64,000 nucleotides of DNA from Marinilabiliales bacterium (lineage in GTDB: Bacteria > Bacteroidota > Bacteroidia > Bacteroidales > PUMT01), in the NCBI GenBank assembly GCA_007695015.1, contig REEN01000044.1, positions 1 to 64,000 of the forward strand, read 5' to 3'. The notes under the pieces are model-generated. The model ran no database searches, had not been told where the DNA came from, and saw only the letters and a program-made list of their open reading frames with translations. Positions within the stretch are counted from its first letter, which is position 1; every line of letters starts with the position of its first letter. Shown in pieces: positions 36,401 through 44,756 of this stretch. The position numbers and the translations under genes are program-made.

Positions 36401-37862
36401 TGTTGAAGGAGCTACCATACTTGTTGAAGGCACTGTTGAGGTGAGGGAATCGATATTCACCAAAATTGCCGAGCACGCTTCAAGGCTGCTCATGTCGGTC
36501 CAGAACATAGGCATATCCTATTCACATACAGACGGCACAGTATTGCATGGATACCTGCCTGGCACCGACATACTGGGAACCCGCGGTTTTGATGACCATA
36601 TTGCTCCCGGGATCCCGTTCATACTGGGCTACCAGGATCCTGAATTTGCCTGGCAGGCAGTCCGCCGCGGGTGGATGACCACCGACACCACCCTGAATGA
36701 GCCCTTTTTGATGAGCCACAGCAATACCTTTAACCTCAGAAGCACGATTGAGCCCATTCCGGGTTTCAGGATAGATCTTACTGCAAGCCGTACTTTTGTC
36801 GAAAATATGCAGGAGTATTATTATGCCGACAGGCACGGTACTTTTTATGCCAGCAATAAATTTAATTCGGGGAACTTCAATATTTCATTTCTGTCACTGG
36901 GAACAGCTTTTGAAAAACCTTCGGGCGACAATGCTTATGCTTCGGAGGCTTATGAGGATTTTCAAAGGTACAGGCGTGTGATAGCCATGAGGTTTGCAGA
37001 GCAGAGAGGGTACTCAGACATGTATGACCCGGGACTTATTGATGAGGAAGGTTTCCCGGATGGTTACGGAAGCCTTTCACAGGATGTGCTTTTACCTGCA
37101 TTCCTGGCTGCCTACGGTAAAATTGATCCGATGAATGTGTCACTCAAAACTTTCCCGTTGATACCCATGCCTAACTGGAGAATTGTGTATGACGGACTTG
37201 CGCGTGCCCCCCTTCTGAACCTTATCATGCAATCGGCCAGCATAAACCATGTTTACAGGTCAACCTACAGTATCTCAAATTATGTGACCAACCTGAACTA
37301 TCTGGAGGGGGAAGACGGCTTTGGAATAATAAGGGACAAGGTGAGGGGATATTTTGTTCCCGAACATGACATTTCTTCGGTTGCAATAAGTGAGAGGTTT
37401 GATCCTCTTATTAATATAGATGTAACATGGAACAACAATTTCACCTCCAGGGCGGCTCTGAGAAAATCGAGGACGGTTACACTGAGCCTTGCAAACAACC
37501 AGATTTCTGAGCTTAAAAGTGACGAAGTGGTCATGGGGATCGGTTACAGGTTCAGGGATGTGCAGATAGCTTACAGGACGGGTGGTGTCCAGAGGGAACT
37601 GAGGAGCGACCTCAACCTGCGGGCCGATCTCTCCATAAGGGAGAATATGACCATAGTTCGGAGGTTGGCCGAAGACGGAGTTCAGCCCACTGCCGGCCAG
37701 ACTGTTATATCTCTCAACGCTTCTGCCGACTATGTCATAAGCAACCGGTTTGATGTAAGGCTCTTTTTAGACCGTGTAATAAACCGTCCCATTGTAAGTT
37801 TGTCATTTCCCACAACCAATACCAGCTTTGGTTTCAGTCTGCGCTTTACTCTTATACCATAA
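30417..37862 (+). CDS. sprA: Cell-surface protein SprA, type IX secretion translocon
   Basis: A 2481-residue giant outer-membrane barrel that forms the protein-conducting channel of the type IX system. The only start placing a signal peptide at the N terminus is a TTG at 30417 (MAKASKYSCISFCVLLLWVLVSA...); the upstream frame closes at the ruvA stop. Family landmarks include the N-terminal PPWFRITTEYDIGTNTYLMRR, repeated barrel and plug-like stretches (INLGINYNTEAMFEFENQ, SYIDDFEATKTTIDLKTPSAW, SGEIWVNELRLSHF) and the C-terminal SFPTTNTSFGFSLRFTLIP. Length fits SprA (about 2,400). The frame is uninterrupted over 7.4 kb. It may depend on ruvA transcription. Confidence 0.95.
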   Translation: MAKASKYSCISFCVLLLWVLVSAPGASTRFPDAGYNYGAVTDKTDPGDNSPGELHMPEIFQDYSAGPSSRGEIPIPPWFRITTEYDIGTNTYLMRRMVGDIQIGRPSMMTFEEYHSYSLDRAMQDYWQQRSRGIAADARTEFIPGLSLGVDAIDMIFGSDVVNIQPQGSAELIFGINTVKNERPDIQEELRRVTTFDFREKIQMNVTGSIGDRINLGINYNTEAMFEFENQTKLEYTGGEDEIIQRIEAGNVTLPLPGSLITGSQSLFGLKSELKFGNLTVTSVFSQQKGESRSIEVRGGAQTQEFEVYADDYDANRHFFLSQYFRDTYEGSLRNLPVISSGINITRVEVWITNKTNRFEDARNIVAFMDLAETQQNIFSPQNFSRDPSQQGDHPRNALNNLYEMMTTTYSGIRNINQVTSVLQPLAPSGFAIGQDYEEIENARMLSQREYTINRRLGYISLNTALNADEVLAVAFEYTMGGQTYRVGEFSNEGISAPDALIVKMVKGTNLTPRLPTWDLMMKNVYSIGAWQVDRRNFELNVLYRDDQTGNAINYIPEGRIQEQTLLRVLNLDQLNSQLDPHPDGMFDFIEGVTIYPENGRIVFPVLEPFGSHLRAKIGDDAIADRYVFQELYDSTLTRARQVAEKNKFMLAGTYQSSAGSEIPLNAMNVPRGSVTVTAGGVQLTENVDYTVDYTLGRVQIINQGLLESGTPIRVSLESQSLFAIQTKTLVGSHFNYRISDNFNVGATILNLTERPLTQKVGFGDEPISNTIWGLNTSYRTESMFLTNLVDRLPFINTNQISTISFQGEFAHLVPGHSRAIGRDGVSYIDDFEATKTTIDLKTPSAWFISSTPDGQPLFPEAALNNDLAYGYNRALLAWYVIDPLFLRNTSATPTHIRNNPDLQSSHFVREVFERELFPERETPTGIPTNIPVLNLAYYPSHRGPYNYDVSPSAYSAGIDEEGRLMDPSSRWGGIMRALHTTDFEAANIEYVEFWLMDPFIEDMADHSGGDFYINLGNVSEDILKDGRKSFENGLPASELVVDVDTTAWGRVPTQQSLVNAFDNNPQAREFQDVGLDGLRTVDERSFFFDFLDEIAQIFGEDSPAFESAWEDPSSDNYRYFRGREWDAMEADILSRYMYYNNMEGNSPTSEQSPESYPTSATTLPNTEDINRDNTLNRSEAYFQYRVSIRPGDLRVGHNYVVDSVRTTVNFPNGEQSAVNWYQFKIPLSDFENAVGPIQDFKSIRFMRMFLTGFEDPVVMRFARLDLVRSDWRQYNLSLMEGQEGLAHPDPSTGTFDISAVNIEENASKTPVNYVLPPGIDRVIDPTNPQLQQLNEQSMVLKVENLEDGDARAAFKNMNLDIRQYRRIQMEVHAAALPGDLLNDGDLTVFVRLGTDYRNNYYEYEIPLRVTPPGRYNNNRESDRIAVWPRENRLDIELDIFQELKQERNRQMQVPGSGITMSSVFMRMDGENRVRVVGNPNLSNVRTMMIGVRNPGRNTNPLPGDDGMPKSGEIWVNELRLSHFNDEGGWAANARVTARLADLGSVTVAGSTSQPGFGSIEQKVNERQQVQVNQYDVSTNLELGRFFPEDSGVRIPMYIGYSEGFINPRYNPLDPDVPLQDALDLAETRRERDSIRDMAQDYTQRKSLNFTNVQIARGDGPPRFYSLANWSINYAYSEMYGRNINTDYRLQRNYRGGINYNYTASPQNVTPFSNWGILSSPALRILRDFNFYYAPSYISFRTDLNRHYHARQLRNINNPDFLILPTYQKDFLWNRFYDMRFDITRQLRFEFSATNTARIDEPEGIVDRYRDPDGYRGWRDSVMINLQNLGRTTQYFHSANLTYTLPLNKIPFFNWVNVTARYNASYGWDTGLILPDSLGINLGNVIRNSNTSQLNAQFNLLNLYNKVDYFQRVNQRTRQMQAATGRQQEQPQPEFRKVWYERANVNLTANRPQNIIHNLNTEEVSVRIQDAQGRPVRGSTDIINERRAVFTPETDVEGATILVEGTVEVRESIFTKIAEHASRLLMSVQNIGISYSHTDGTVLHGYLPGTDILGTRGFDDHIAPGIPFILGYQDPEFAWQAVRRGWMTTDTTLNEPFLMSHSNTFNLRSTIEPIPGFRIDLTASRTFVENMQEYYYADRHGTFYASNKFNSGNFNISFLSLGTAFEKPSGDNAYASEAYEDFQRYRRVIAMRFAEQRGYSDMYDPGLIDEEGFPDGYGSLSQDVLLPAFLAAYGKIDPMNVSLKTFPLIPMPNWRIVYDGLARAPLLNLIMQSASINHVYRSTYSISNYVTNLNYLEGEDGFGIIRDKVRGYFVPEHDISSVAISERFDPLINIDVTWNNNFTSRAALRKSRTVTLSLANNQISELKSDEVVMGIGYRFRDVQIAYRTGGVQRELRSDLNLRADLSIRENMTIVRRLAEDGVQPTAGQTVISLNASADYVISNRFDVRLFLDRVINRPIVSLSFPTTNTSFGFSLRFTLIP

Positions 37863-37908
37863 TTGTGAAGATGAGGATTGATTGCCCGGTTGGTTTTTCG
37901 ACGGCGGT

Positions 37909-37925
37909 TGGCAGCCGGCCTGCCA
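37909..37925 (+). terminator. Weak hairpin after sprA
   Basis: TGGCAG-CCGGC-CTGCCA, a 6-bp GC-rich stem 47 nt past the sprA stop. It lacks a T tract, so it is only a possible terminator or mRNA end. Confidence 0.3.
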
Positions 37926-37953
37926 GGGTTAACATCTGTTGGCAGAATCGTGC

Positions 37954-37982
37954 TTGGAAATTCTAAAAAATGTTTACTTTTG
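37954..37982 (+). promoter_or_regulatory. Candidate promoter of gcvH
   Basis: TTG (37954-37956), 18 nt, then TACTTTTG (37975-37982, exact TAnnTTTG). The leader would be about 40 nt. It suggests gcvH is not solely dependent on sprA transcription. Confidence 0.5.
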
Positions 37983-38030
37983 GGACTTATGGCAATTGTT
38001 GAATACATAATTCCTTAAAAACTATTCGAT

Positions 38031-38411
38031 ATGGAAATTCCGGTTGAACTGAAGTACACAAAAGATCATGAATGGGTGAAGGTTGAAAATGGTGTTGCAG
38101 TTGTAGGTATTACCGAGTTTGCCCAGGGAGAGCTTGGCGATATAGTATTCATTGAGATTGAGACCCAAGGGGATACCCTGGACAAGGACGAGGTATTTGG
38201 AACCATTGAAGCGGTCAAGACCGTGTCTGATATGTTTATGCCTGTGTCAGGCGAGGTTGACGAAGTTAATTCAAAGCTTGCAGAGACTCCTGATATAATT
38301 AACAAGGATCCATACGGGGAGGGCTGGATGATCAGGATCAGGATGTCAGATCCTTCGCAGGTTGATTCGCTTTTGACTGCAGATCAGTACAGGGGCCTGA
38401 TTGATGCCTGA
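38031..38411 (+). CDS. gcvH: Glycine cleavage system H protein
   Basis: A 126-residue lipoyl carrier shuttling the aminomethyl group between P, T and L proteins. The lipoylated lysine is K63 in IEAVKTVSDMF. Length and opening (MEIPVELKYTKDHEWVK) are standard. P, T and L genes are not in the window, as is usual in Bacteroidota, where gcvH stands apart. It is convergent with infB. Confidence 0.96.
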   Translation: MEIPVELKYTKDHEWVKVENGVAVVGITEFAQGELGDIVFIEIETQGDTLDKDEVFGTIEAVKTVSDMFMPVSGEVDEVNSKLAETPDIINKDPYGEGWMIRIRMSDPSQVDSLLTADQYRGLIDA

Positions 38412-38492
38412 TATCCTTTAACCCGGCCTGAATGCCGGAACCTGGACGGCATTATCCTGAAAGACTTTATTTTTGTTTAACCGGGATAGCGA

Positions 38493-41357
38493 TCAGAGTG
38501 TTTTCTTGTATTCCACCTCCTTGTAACCTTCAATGATATCGCCTACCTTGATGTCATTGTAGCCGGTAATATTCAGCCCGCATTCATACCCGGAAGCTAC
38601 CTCCCTGACATCATCCTTGAATCTCTTCAGGGAGCCGAGTTCTCCTGAGTGTACAACTATCCCGTCTCTTATGAGGCGGATTTTAGTATTGCGGTGGATT
38701 TTGCCGTCTTTGACAAAGCAGCCGGCTATTGTTCCTACCTTGGTGATCTTGAAGGTCTCCCTTACCTCCAGGGTTGCAACGACCTCTTCTTTAATCTCGG
38801 GCGACAGCATCCCTTCCATTGCGGATTTAATCTCGTTTATTGCATCATAGATGATCGAGTACAACCTGATGTCAATCTCTTCCTTCTCTGCGAGTTTTCT
38901 GGCTGCCAGTGACGGCCGTACCTGGAAACCTACTACAATGGCATTTGATGCGGCTGCCAGCAGGATATCCGACTCACTTATCTGTCCAACAGCCTTATGG
39001 ATTATCCGTACCTGGATCTCATCGGTCGACAGCTTAATGAGCGAATCAGATATTGCCTCGACTGAGCCATCAACGTCACCTTTGACTATTATATTGAGCT
39101 CCTGGAAATTGCCTATGGCAATTCTCCTGCCAATCTCATCAAGTGTTATGTGCTTCTGGGTACGCAGCCCCTGTTCACGCTGCAATTGCTCCCGCTTGTT
39201 TGCAATGTCCCTTGCCTCCCGGTCGGTAGCCATAACATTGAAGTTATCCCCTGCCTGCGGTGCACCGTTAAGGCCGAGCACCAGTGCCGGGGTTGACGGG
39301 GCTGCTTCTTTTATGGGCTTACCCCGTTCGTTGTGCATGGCCTTGACGTGCCCGTAGTGTGTTCCGGCAAGCAGAATGTCGCCAATTTTCAGTGTGCCGG
39401 TCTGAACCAGAACGGTGGTGATGTATCCCCGGCCCTTGTCAAGTTCAGATTCGACTACAGTGCCTGATGCCAGTTTTTCGGGATTGGCTTTCAGCTCAAG
39501 CAGTTCTGCCTCAAGCAGCACTTTTTCAAGGAGCTTGTCGATGTTGGTCCCGCTCTTTGCCGATATCTCCTGTGACTGGTATTTACCACCCCAGTCTTCT
39601 GTCATGAAATTCATGTTCGCGAGCTGTTCCTTGATCTTTTCAGGGTTGGCACCGGGCTTGTCAATTTTGTTTATTGCAAAGACTATCGGTACCCCTGCAG
39701 CATGTGCATGATTGATTGCCTCAACTGTCTGGGGCATTACACTGTCGTCGGCTGCGATAACTATTATGGCAATATCCGTTATCCTGGCACCCCTCGCCCT
39801 CATGGCGGTAAATGCTTCGTGCCCGGGAGTATCAAGGAAGGTTATTGTTTTACCATTATCAATCTCAACACTGTAGGCTCCGATGTGCTGGGTGATGCCC
39901 CCTGCTTCTCCAGCAATCACATTGGCCTGGCGTATAAAGTCCAGAAGAGATGTCTTACCGTGGTCGACGTGACCCATTACTGTTACGATAGGGGAACGAT
40001 CTGTGAGACTTGCTTCATCGTCATGGTCGTCGTCAAGGTCTATATCCTCCTGAAGATCGGCACTTACGAACTCGGTCGTAAATCCATACTCTTCTGCAAC
40101 AAGTGCGATGGTTTCAGCATCGAGCCTTTGATTGATAGATACAAAAAGGCCCAGGCTCATGCATGAGGAAATTATTTCATTAACAGGCACATCCATCATC
40201 GTGGCCAGCTCGTTGACCGTGACAAACTCTGTTACCTTCAGGGTTTTGCTCTCCATCTCGAGCTTCTCGGACTCTTCCTGCTGTTTCTGGCTCATCATCT
40301 CGCGTTTGTCGCGCCTGTATTTCGCTCCTTTTGATTTGCCCTTTGATGTCAATCTGGAAAGTGTGTCCTTTATCTGCTTCTGAACGTCTTCTTCACTGAT
40401 TTCATGTCTTACCGGTCTTTTCTTACTTTTTCTTAGCTTTGATTTCTTCTGGTCGCCCGCAACAGTACCTGGGGTTTCGGATGGAATGCCCGCATCTGAG
40501 GTGTCTTTGCGTATCCGTTTCCGCTTCTTTTTCTTTCCTTTTTCAGTATCGCTTGATGATGCAACAGGTTTTTTCCTCTCCTTTACAGGCAGATCAATTT
40601 TACCGATTACAGTGGGCCCGGACAGCTTTTTTACTTTGTGCTTAAAAACGTCATCTTCAGGCAATTCTTTTTCAGGCTCCTTTTTTTCAGGTTCCTTTTT
40701 CTCCGGTTCCCTCTCTTCAGTTACTGCATCCGGTTCCTGGTCCTTCTCAGTGACCTCTTTCTTCTCATCCCCGGGCGGCTTAACTTTCTCTTTCTGCTCT
40801 TTTTCTGCGGATTTGGGTTTCTTTCCAGGGCGGGTCTTCTGGTTGATGCTGTCAAGATCGATATTCCCAACAATTTTCAAACCAGGTCCCTCCTCTTCTT
40901 TTTCTGTGACCTGAGGATCTTCCTCCGGTTCTTCCGGCAAGGGTACTTCTTCCTTAGCCTCTTCTGCAGGTTCATCTTTCTTTTCGACGGGAGGCTTGGC
41001 TGTGTCAGGTTCAGCAGGCTTTTTGGCTGCTGTATCTTTTATGAGAACTTCATCAGCACTCTCAGATGGCTCTGTTTCTTCCTCATCAGAGGGCTGCTTT
41101 TCTTCATCATCAATGGATATGCTTTCTTTCTTCTCACGGGCAATCCTCAGACTTATCTTTTCAGACTCTTTTTTCACACTGATCTCTGAACTGTATTCCT
41201 TCAGCAAAAGGTGGTACTGTTCTTCAGTAACCTTGGTGTTCGGGTTGGCATCAATGTCAAATCCCTTTTTCTTGAGGAACTCAACAATAGTTGATATCCC
41301 AAGGTTAAACTCCCTTGCTACCTTGCTAAGTCTTTTTGTAGTGATTACCTCTGACAT
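38493..41357 (-). CDS. infB: Translation initiation factor IF-2
   Basis: A 954-residue GTPase that brings initiator tRNA to the 30S subunit. I chose the ATG at 41355-41357 ([19 protein letters not shown]2_N domain) over one 33 nt upstream. A low-complexity Lys/Glu/Pro linker of about 300 residues follows, with short EPEKK repeats. G-domain motifs are GHVDHGKTS (about 463-471), DTPGHE and NKIDK. Domains II and III and the fMet-tRNA-binding C2 domain complete it ([17 protein letters not shown] at the end). Third gene of rimP-nusA-infB. Confidence 0.96.
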   Translation of the reverse strand: MSEVITTKRLSKVAREFNLGISTIVEFLKKKGFDIDANPNTKVTEEQYHLLLKEYSSEISVKKESEKISLRIAREKKESISIDDEEKQPSDEEETEPSESADEVLIKDTAAKKPAEPDTAKPPVEKKDEPAEEAKEEVPLPEEPEEDPQVTEKEEEGPGLKIVGNIDLDSINQKTRPGKKPKSAEKEQKEKVKPPGDEKKEVTEKDQEPDAVTEEREPEKKEPEKKEPEKELPEDDVFKHKVKKLSGPTVIGKIDLPVKERKKPVASSSDTEKGKKKKRKRIRKDTSDAGIPSETPGTVAGDQKKSKLRKSKKRPVRHEISEEDVQKQIKDTLSRLTSKGKSKGAKYRRDKREMMSQKQQEESEKLEMESKTLKVTEFVTVNELATMMDVPVNEIISSCMSLGLFVSINQRLDAETIALVAEEYGFTTEFVSADLQEDIDLDDDHDDEASLTDRSPIVTVMGHVDHGKTSLLDFIRQANVIAGEAGGITQHIGAYSVEIDNGKTITFLDTPGHEAFTAMRARGARITDIAIIVIAADDSVMPQTVEAINHAHAAGVPIVFAINKIDKPGANPEKIKEQLANMNFMTEDWGGKYQSQEISAKSGTNIDKLLEKVLLEAELLELKANPEKLASGTVVESELDKGRGYITTVLVQTGTLKIGDILLAGTHYGHVKAMHNERGKPIKEAAPSTPALVLGLNGAPQAGDNFNVMATDREARDIANKREQLQREQGLRTQKHITLDEIGRRIAIGNFQELNIIVKGDVDGSVEAISDSLIKLSTDEIQVRIIHKAVGQISESDILLAAASNAIVVGFQVRPSLAARKLAEKEEIDIRLYSIIYDAINEIKSAMEGMLSPEIKEEVVATLEVRETFKITKVGTIAGCFVKDGKIHRNTKIRLIRDGIVVHSGELGSLKRFKDDVREVASGYECGLNITGYNDIKVGDIIEGYKEVEYKKTL

Positions 41358-41415
41358 ATTAAAAACCTCTCGTATTTGTAATTCCCCCAAAAGGGGTATT
41401 TCGCTTCATTGACAG

Positions 41416-42654
41416 TTATTCAAATTCCGCCTTTAAAACTTTGACCACTTCCCGGATTGTCTCCTCTTCGAGATCGGTCCTTTTTACAAGATCCTCAACC
41501 GGCAGTTCAAGTACACTCTTTGCTGTATCGCATCCAACTGCCTTTAGCTCGTCAATGATCCAACTTTCTATTTCGTCGCCGAATTCATCCAGGTTAACAT
41601 CTTCTTCATCCTCACCTTCAGTATCCCGGAATACATCTATTTCATACTCGGTTAACTGACCCGCAAGTTTGATGTTGAGACCGCCTTTGCCGATAGCCAG
41701 GGATACTTCGTTTGGCTTGAGGAATACCTCGGCCCGCTTTTCATCTTCAACTATTTTAATGGAGCTTATTTTTGCGGGGCTGAGCGACCTGGAAATATAA
41801 AGCTGGACATTGGTTGTGTAGTTTATAACATCAATATTCTCATTTTTGAGCTCCCTGACAATGCCATGTATCCGGGAACCTTTCATACCCACACACGCCC
41901 CAACCGGATCGATTCGGTCATCATAGGATTCGACGGCAACCTTCGCTCTTTCGCCGGGCACACGGACAATCTTCTTAATGGTTATCAGTCCGTCATATAT
42001 TTCCGGCACTTCAAGTTCGAAAAGCCTCTCAAGGAAAACAGGAGAGGTTCTTGACAGTATAATAAGCGGTATATTGTTCTTCATTTCAACCTTGATGACC
42101 ACGGCCCTGATAGTGTCACCCTTTCTGAAGTAGTCGGTCGGGATCTGCTCTGTGCGGGGAAGTATCAGTTCGTTCCCTTCGTCATCGAGAATGAGTATCT
42201 CCCGTTTCCATACCTGGTATACATCTCCGGTGACTATTTCGCCGATCCGGTCCTTGTATTTCAGGTAAACATTATTCTTTTCAAGCTCCATGATCCTTGC
42301 AGTGAGGTTCTGGCGCAGGGCCAGTATAGCCCTTCTGCCGAAATCTGCAAGTTTTACTTCATCGGTGACTTCCTCCCCCATCTCATATTCCGGATCAATT
42401 TTCTGTGCTTCGGAAATCGGTATCTGCAGGTTTGGATCCTCAACGCTTCCGTCCTCCACAACCTCCCTGTTCCTCCAAATCTCAAAATCACCCTTGTCTA
42501 TATTGATAATAATGTCAAAGTTCTCGTCAGTACCAAAATATTTGATCAGCATGCTTCTGAAAACATCTTCAAGCACGCTCATCATTGTCGCCCTGTCTAT
42601 GCTCTTCAGCTCCTTGAACTCAGAAAATGGTTCTGTGAGATTCAAATTTTCCAT
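41416..42654 (-). CDS. nusA: Transcription termination/antitermination factor NusA
   Basis: A 412-residue RNA-polymerase-binding factor. NusA_N spans about 1-125, the S1 domain about 135-190 (GDVYQVWKREILILDD), and two KH domains about 200-345 (GACVGMKGSRIHGIVRELKNENIDVI and IGKGGLNIKLAGQLTEYEIDV). A short acidic and helix-hairpin-helix-like tail follows. It lies between rimP (19 nt upstream) and infB, the standard order. Confidence 0.96.
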   Translation of the reverse strand: MENLNLTEPFSEFKELKSIDRATMMSVLEDVFRSMLIKYFGTDENFDIIINIDKGDFEIWRNREVVEDGSVEDPNLQIPISEAQKIDPEYEMGEEVTDEVKLADFGRRAILALRQNLTARIMELEKNNVYLKYKDRIGEIVTGDVYQVWKREILILDDEGNELILPRTEQIPTDYFRKGDTIRAVVIKVEMKNNIPLIILSRTSPVFLERLFELEVPEIYDGLITIKKIVRVPGERAKVAVESYDDRIDPVGACVGMKGSRIHGIVRELKNENIDVINYTTNVQLYISRSLSPAKISSIKIVEDEKRAEVFLKPNEVSLAIGKGGLNIKLAGQLTEYEIDVFRDTEGEDEEDVNLDEFGDEIESWIIDELKAVGCDTAKSVLELPVEDLVKRTDLEEETIREVVKVLKAEFE

Positions 42655-42673
42655 CTTAATTTATCTTTTCCAA

Positions 42674-43138
42674 TTATTTAAATGTTATTACAAGCTTAGC
42701 GGTTTTGATGCTGTCAAAGCCGAGTTCACTTTTTACCGGTTTAATTTCAGGCTTTTTCTTATCTCCCTTTATTTTGACGAGCTGTTCAATGATCACACCC
42801 TTGCCGCTCAGCCCCGTGAGCCTGCCCCTTATCTTCTTTCCGTCGACTGATAATACCTCCAGCTCCCTGCCAATGTTCTTTTCATACTGGGGTATCACCT
42901 TAAGCGGTTCTGACAGTCCGGGTGAGGAGACTTCAAGGTTGAAATCCTCAGCCTCCCTGTCCAGGCTGCTTTCAATAGCCCTTGATAGTTGCACGCACTC
43001 CTCCAGGGTGATGCCCTCCTTGCTGTCTGCCAGCACCCTGATGCTGTTGGATGGTGATACATGAATATCCACAAGGAAGAGCCCTGTTCCCTCAGTATGT
43101 CTGCAAACCAGCTCCTGTATCTTTTCTTTGCCGATCAT
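42674..43138 (-). CDS. rimP: Ribosome maturation factor RimP
   Basis: A 154-residue factor needed for 30S assembly. It has a two-domain RimP fold: N-terminal alpha/beta part (LFLVDIHVSPSNSIRVLADSKEGITLEECVQLSRAIE, with NLEVSSPGLSEPL at the domain edge), then a C-terminal Sm-like beta-barrel (ELEVLSVDGKKIRGRLTG). First gene of rimP-nusA-infB, behind a strong consensus promoter and a leader hairpin. Confidence 0.93.
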   Translation of the reverse strand: MIGKEKIQELVCRHTEGTGLFLVDIHVSPSNSIRVLADSKEGITLEECVQLSRAIESSLDREAEDFNLEVSSPGLSEPLKVIPQYEKNIGRELEVLSVDGKKIRGRLTGLSGKGVIIEQLVKIKGDKKKPEIKPVKSELGFDSIKTAKLVITFK

Positions 43139-43158
43139 TCCGGTACTATCTATTAAAA

Positions 43159-43178
43159 TAGGGGACTTTAGTCCCCTA
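43159..43178 (-). promoter_or_regulatory. Leader hairpin of the rimP operon
   Basis: A perfect 8-bp stem (TAGGGGAC / GTCCCCTA, four-base loop), read on the minus strand and followed by TTTTAATA. It ends about 20 nt before the rimP ATG, inside the predicted transcript. It may act as an attenuator-like or translation-control element. Confidence 0.5.
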
Positions 43179-43207
43179 CGTCTTATTACTCTTCAACATT
43201 CAACCTG

Positions 43208-43238
43208 CAAAAATATAAATAATTACCGAAAACACAAA
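43208..43238 (-). promoter_or_regulatory. Promoter of rimP-nusA-infB
   Basis: On the minus strand: TTTG (43235-43238), 19 nt, then TATTTTTG (43208-43215). Both elements and the spacing fit the Bacteroidota consensus exactly; best promoter match in the window. Confidence 0.65.
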
Positions 43239-43299
43239 AATATGCGACTGAAAATTAGAACATTTCCCTTAACGAAGGGGATAAATGACAAATCTTACT

Positions 43300-43307
43300 T
43301 ATTTTTG
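43300..43307 (+). promoter_or_regulatory. Candidate -7 element for the lpx genes
   Basis: TATTTTTG matches TAnnTTTG, but lies 236 nt before lpxD and lacks a -33 TTTG. Confidence 0.3.
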
Positions 43308-43543
43308 CGACTGTATAAAAATGTTAAGCTCTCTGCTCCCGTGGGTCTGCATTAAAACATAAGTTTTCTTTTAATTCAGGTGAGCTTGCCGGTATTTTGG
43401 AAGCCTCGGATATGCTTAATGTTTCGGTGTTATCAAAATAGTTAAAAAGTATTTTCTTTGCTACCCGAAAGATACGGAGCAATGTAATTGAATTGTAATT
43501 GATAGTTTCAGGCTTAAGGCCTGGATAATAATATGTTAAAAAG

Positions 43544-44590
43544 ATGCATTTTACAGCAGGACAGATAGCGGAATACCTGAAGGGTACAGTGGAGGGGGAT
43601 AGTGAGGTGACGGTTGATGATGTTTCCAGAATTGAGGAAGGAAGGCAGGGAACCCTGACCTTCCTGTCAAACCTGAAATATGAAAAGTACCTATATACCA
43701 CTAAGGCATCGGTGGTTCTTGTAAACAGGGAGTTTACGCCCTCAAAAAGATTAGGTTGCACCCTGATAAGGGTTGATGATGCCTACCAGGCCATTGCAGC
43801 TCTGCTGCAATTAAGGGAGCAGATGAAACCCGCTCCGGCAGGAGTTACCGAAAACGCTTTTGTAGACAGCTCTGCCATAACGGGCAAAAATGTCTACATA
43901 GGCCATTTTTCGGTTATATCCAAAGGTGTTGTAATTGGTGACAGCGTGATAATACATTCCCATTCGTATATCGGGGAGAATGTCACGATAGGTAATAATA
44001 CCGTTATTCATCCGGGCGTAAAGATCTATCATGATTCCGTTATCGGCAAGGAGTGCACGTTGCATGCAGGTGTTGTGATTGGCAGTGATGGTTTTGGTTT
44101 TGCCCCGCAAACCGGCATGAATTACAAGAAGATACCGCAGGTAGGAAATGTGGTTATAGAAGACCAGGTTGAGATAGGCGCCAACTGTACAATCGACAGG
44201 GCCATGATCGGTTCTACAATCATAAGGCGGGGAGTAAAGCTTGATAACCTGATACAGGTGGCTCATAATGTTGAGATCGGAGAGAATACTGTAATTGCTG
44301 CTCAATCGGGGATTGCCGGATCTACCAGGATCGGTGCAGGATGCATGATCGGCGGACAAGCAGGTATTGTCGGTCACCTTAATATTGCCGATGGTACCAG
44401 GATCGCAGCCCAATCGGGTGTTGGTGGCAGTATAAATGAAAAGGACACTACTGTTCAGGGTTCGCCGTCATTCCGGTACAGCAGTTATCAAAGGTCATAT
44501 GTATTCTTCAGGAAATTGCCACAGATCTACAGCAGGCTTGAGAGAATTGAAAGAGAACTTGGAGAAGCCGGAAACAGGAAAAAGGAGTGA
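43544..44590 (+). CDS. lpxD: UDP-3-O-(3-hydroxyacyl)glucosamine N-acyltransferase
   Basis: A 348-residue lipid A enzyme that adds the N-linked hydroxyacyl chain. An N-terminal uridine-binding domain (about 1-100) precedes a left-handed beta-helix of hexapeptide repeats ([34 protein letters not shown] and more). The catalytic-type His is in [10 protein letters not shown], and the [13 protein letters not shown] and [19 protein letters not shown] loops are conserved. First of lpxD-lpxC/fabZ-lpxA. Confidence 0.95.
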   Translation: MHFTAGQIAEYLKGTVEGDSEVTVDDVSRIEEGRQGTLTFLSNLKYEKYLYTTKASVVLVNREFTPSKRLGCTLIRVDDAYQAIAALLQLREQMKPAPAGVTENAFVDSSAITGKNVYIGHFSVISKGVVIGDSVIIHSHSYIGENVTIGNNTVIHPGVKIYHDSVIGKECTLHAGVVIGSDGFGFAPQTGMNYKKIPQVGNVVIEDQVEIGANCTIDRAMIGSTIIRRGVKLDNLIQVAHNVEIGENTVIAAQSGIAGSTRIGAGCMIGGQAGIVGHLNIADGTRIAAQSGVGGSINEKDTTVQGSPSFRYSSYQRSYVFFRKLPQIYSRLERIERELGEAGNRKKE

Positions 44591-44756
44591 GCTTAGATCA
44601 GGTAATAAAATGGTCCGGTTTCTGGTAATGAGAGATCCTGCAGAATCACCGGGCTATGGTAATTTCAGGTAAAAACTGGTACCAGTTTCCTTCGATTTAG
44701 TTGAAAATTTGTATATTGCGGAAATTTTTATCAGAATTTCTGTTATAACCACCCAG

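Larger units (their letters stand above)
43139..43543. other. Divergent intergenic region between rimP and lpxD, 405 bp
   Basis: It holds the rimP promoter and leader hairpin and a -7-like element for lpxD (all listed). No gene is supported. A 37-codon frame at about 43242-43355 (starting MRLKIRTFPLTKG) has no family resemblance. The HD-phosphohydrolase gene often next to lpxD in Bacteroidota is absent. Confidence 0.55.

Noticed and set aside
37863-38030. Glycine riboswitch before gcvH
   Set aside because: The leader after the predicted start site is only about 40 nt and shows no tandem aptamer-like structure.
38412-38492. CCGGC-CTGAAT-GCCGG hairpin as a terminator between gcvH and infB
   Set aside because: The stem is only 5 bp and neither strand has an adjacent T tract.
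43324-43761. 145-codon minus-strand frame over the lpxD start
   Set aside because: Overlaps the lpxD N-terminal domain and has no recognisable features.
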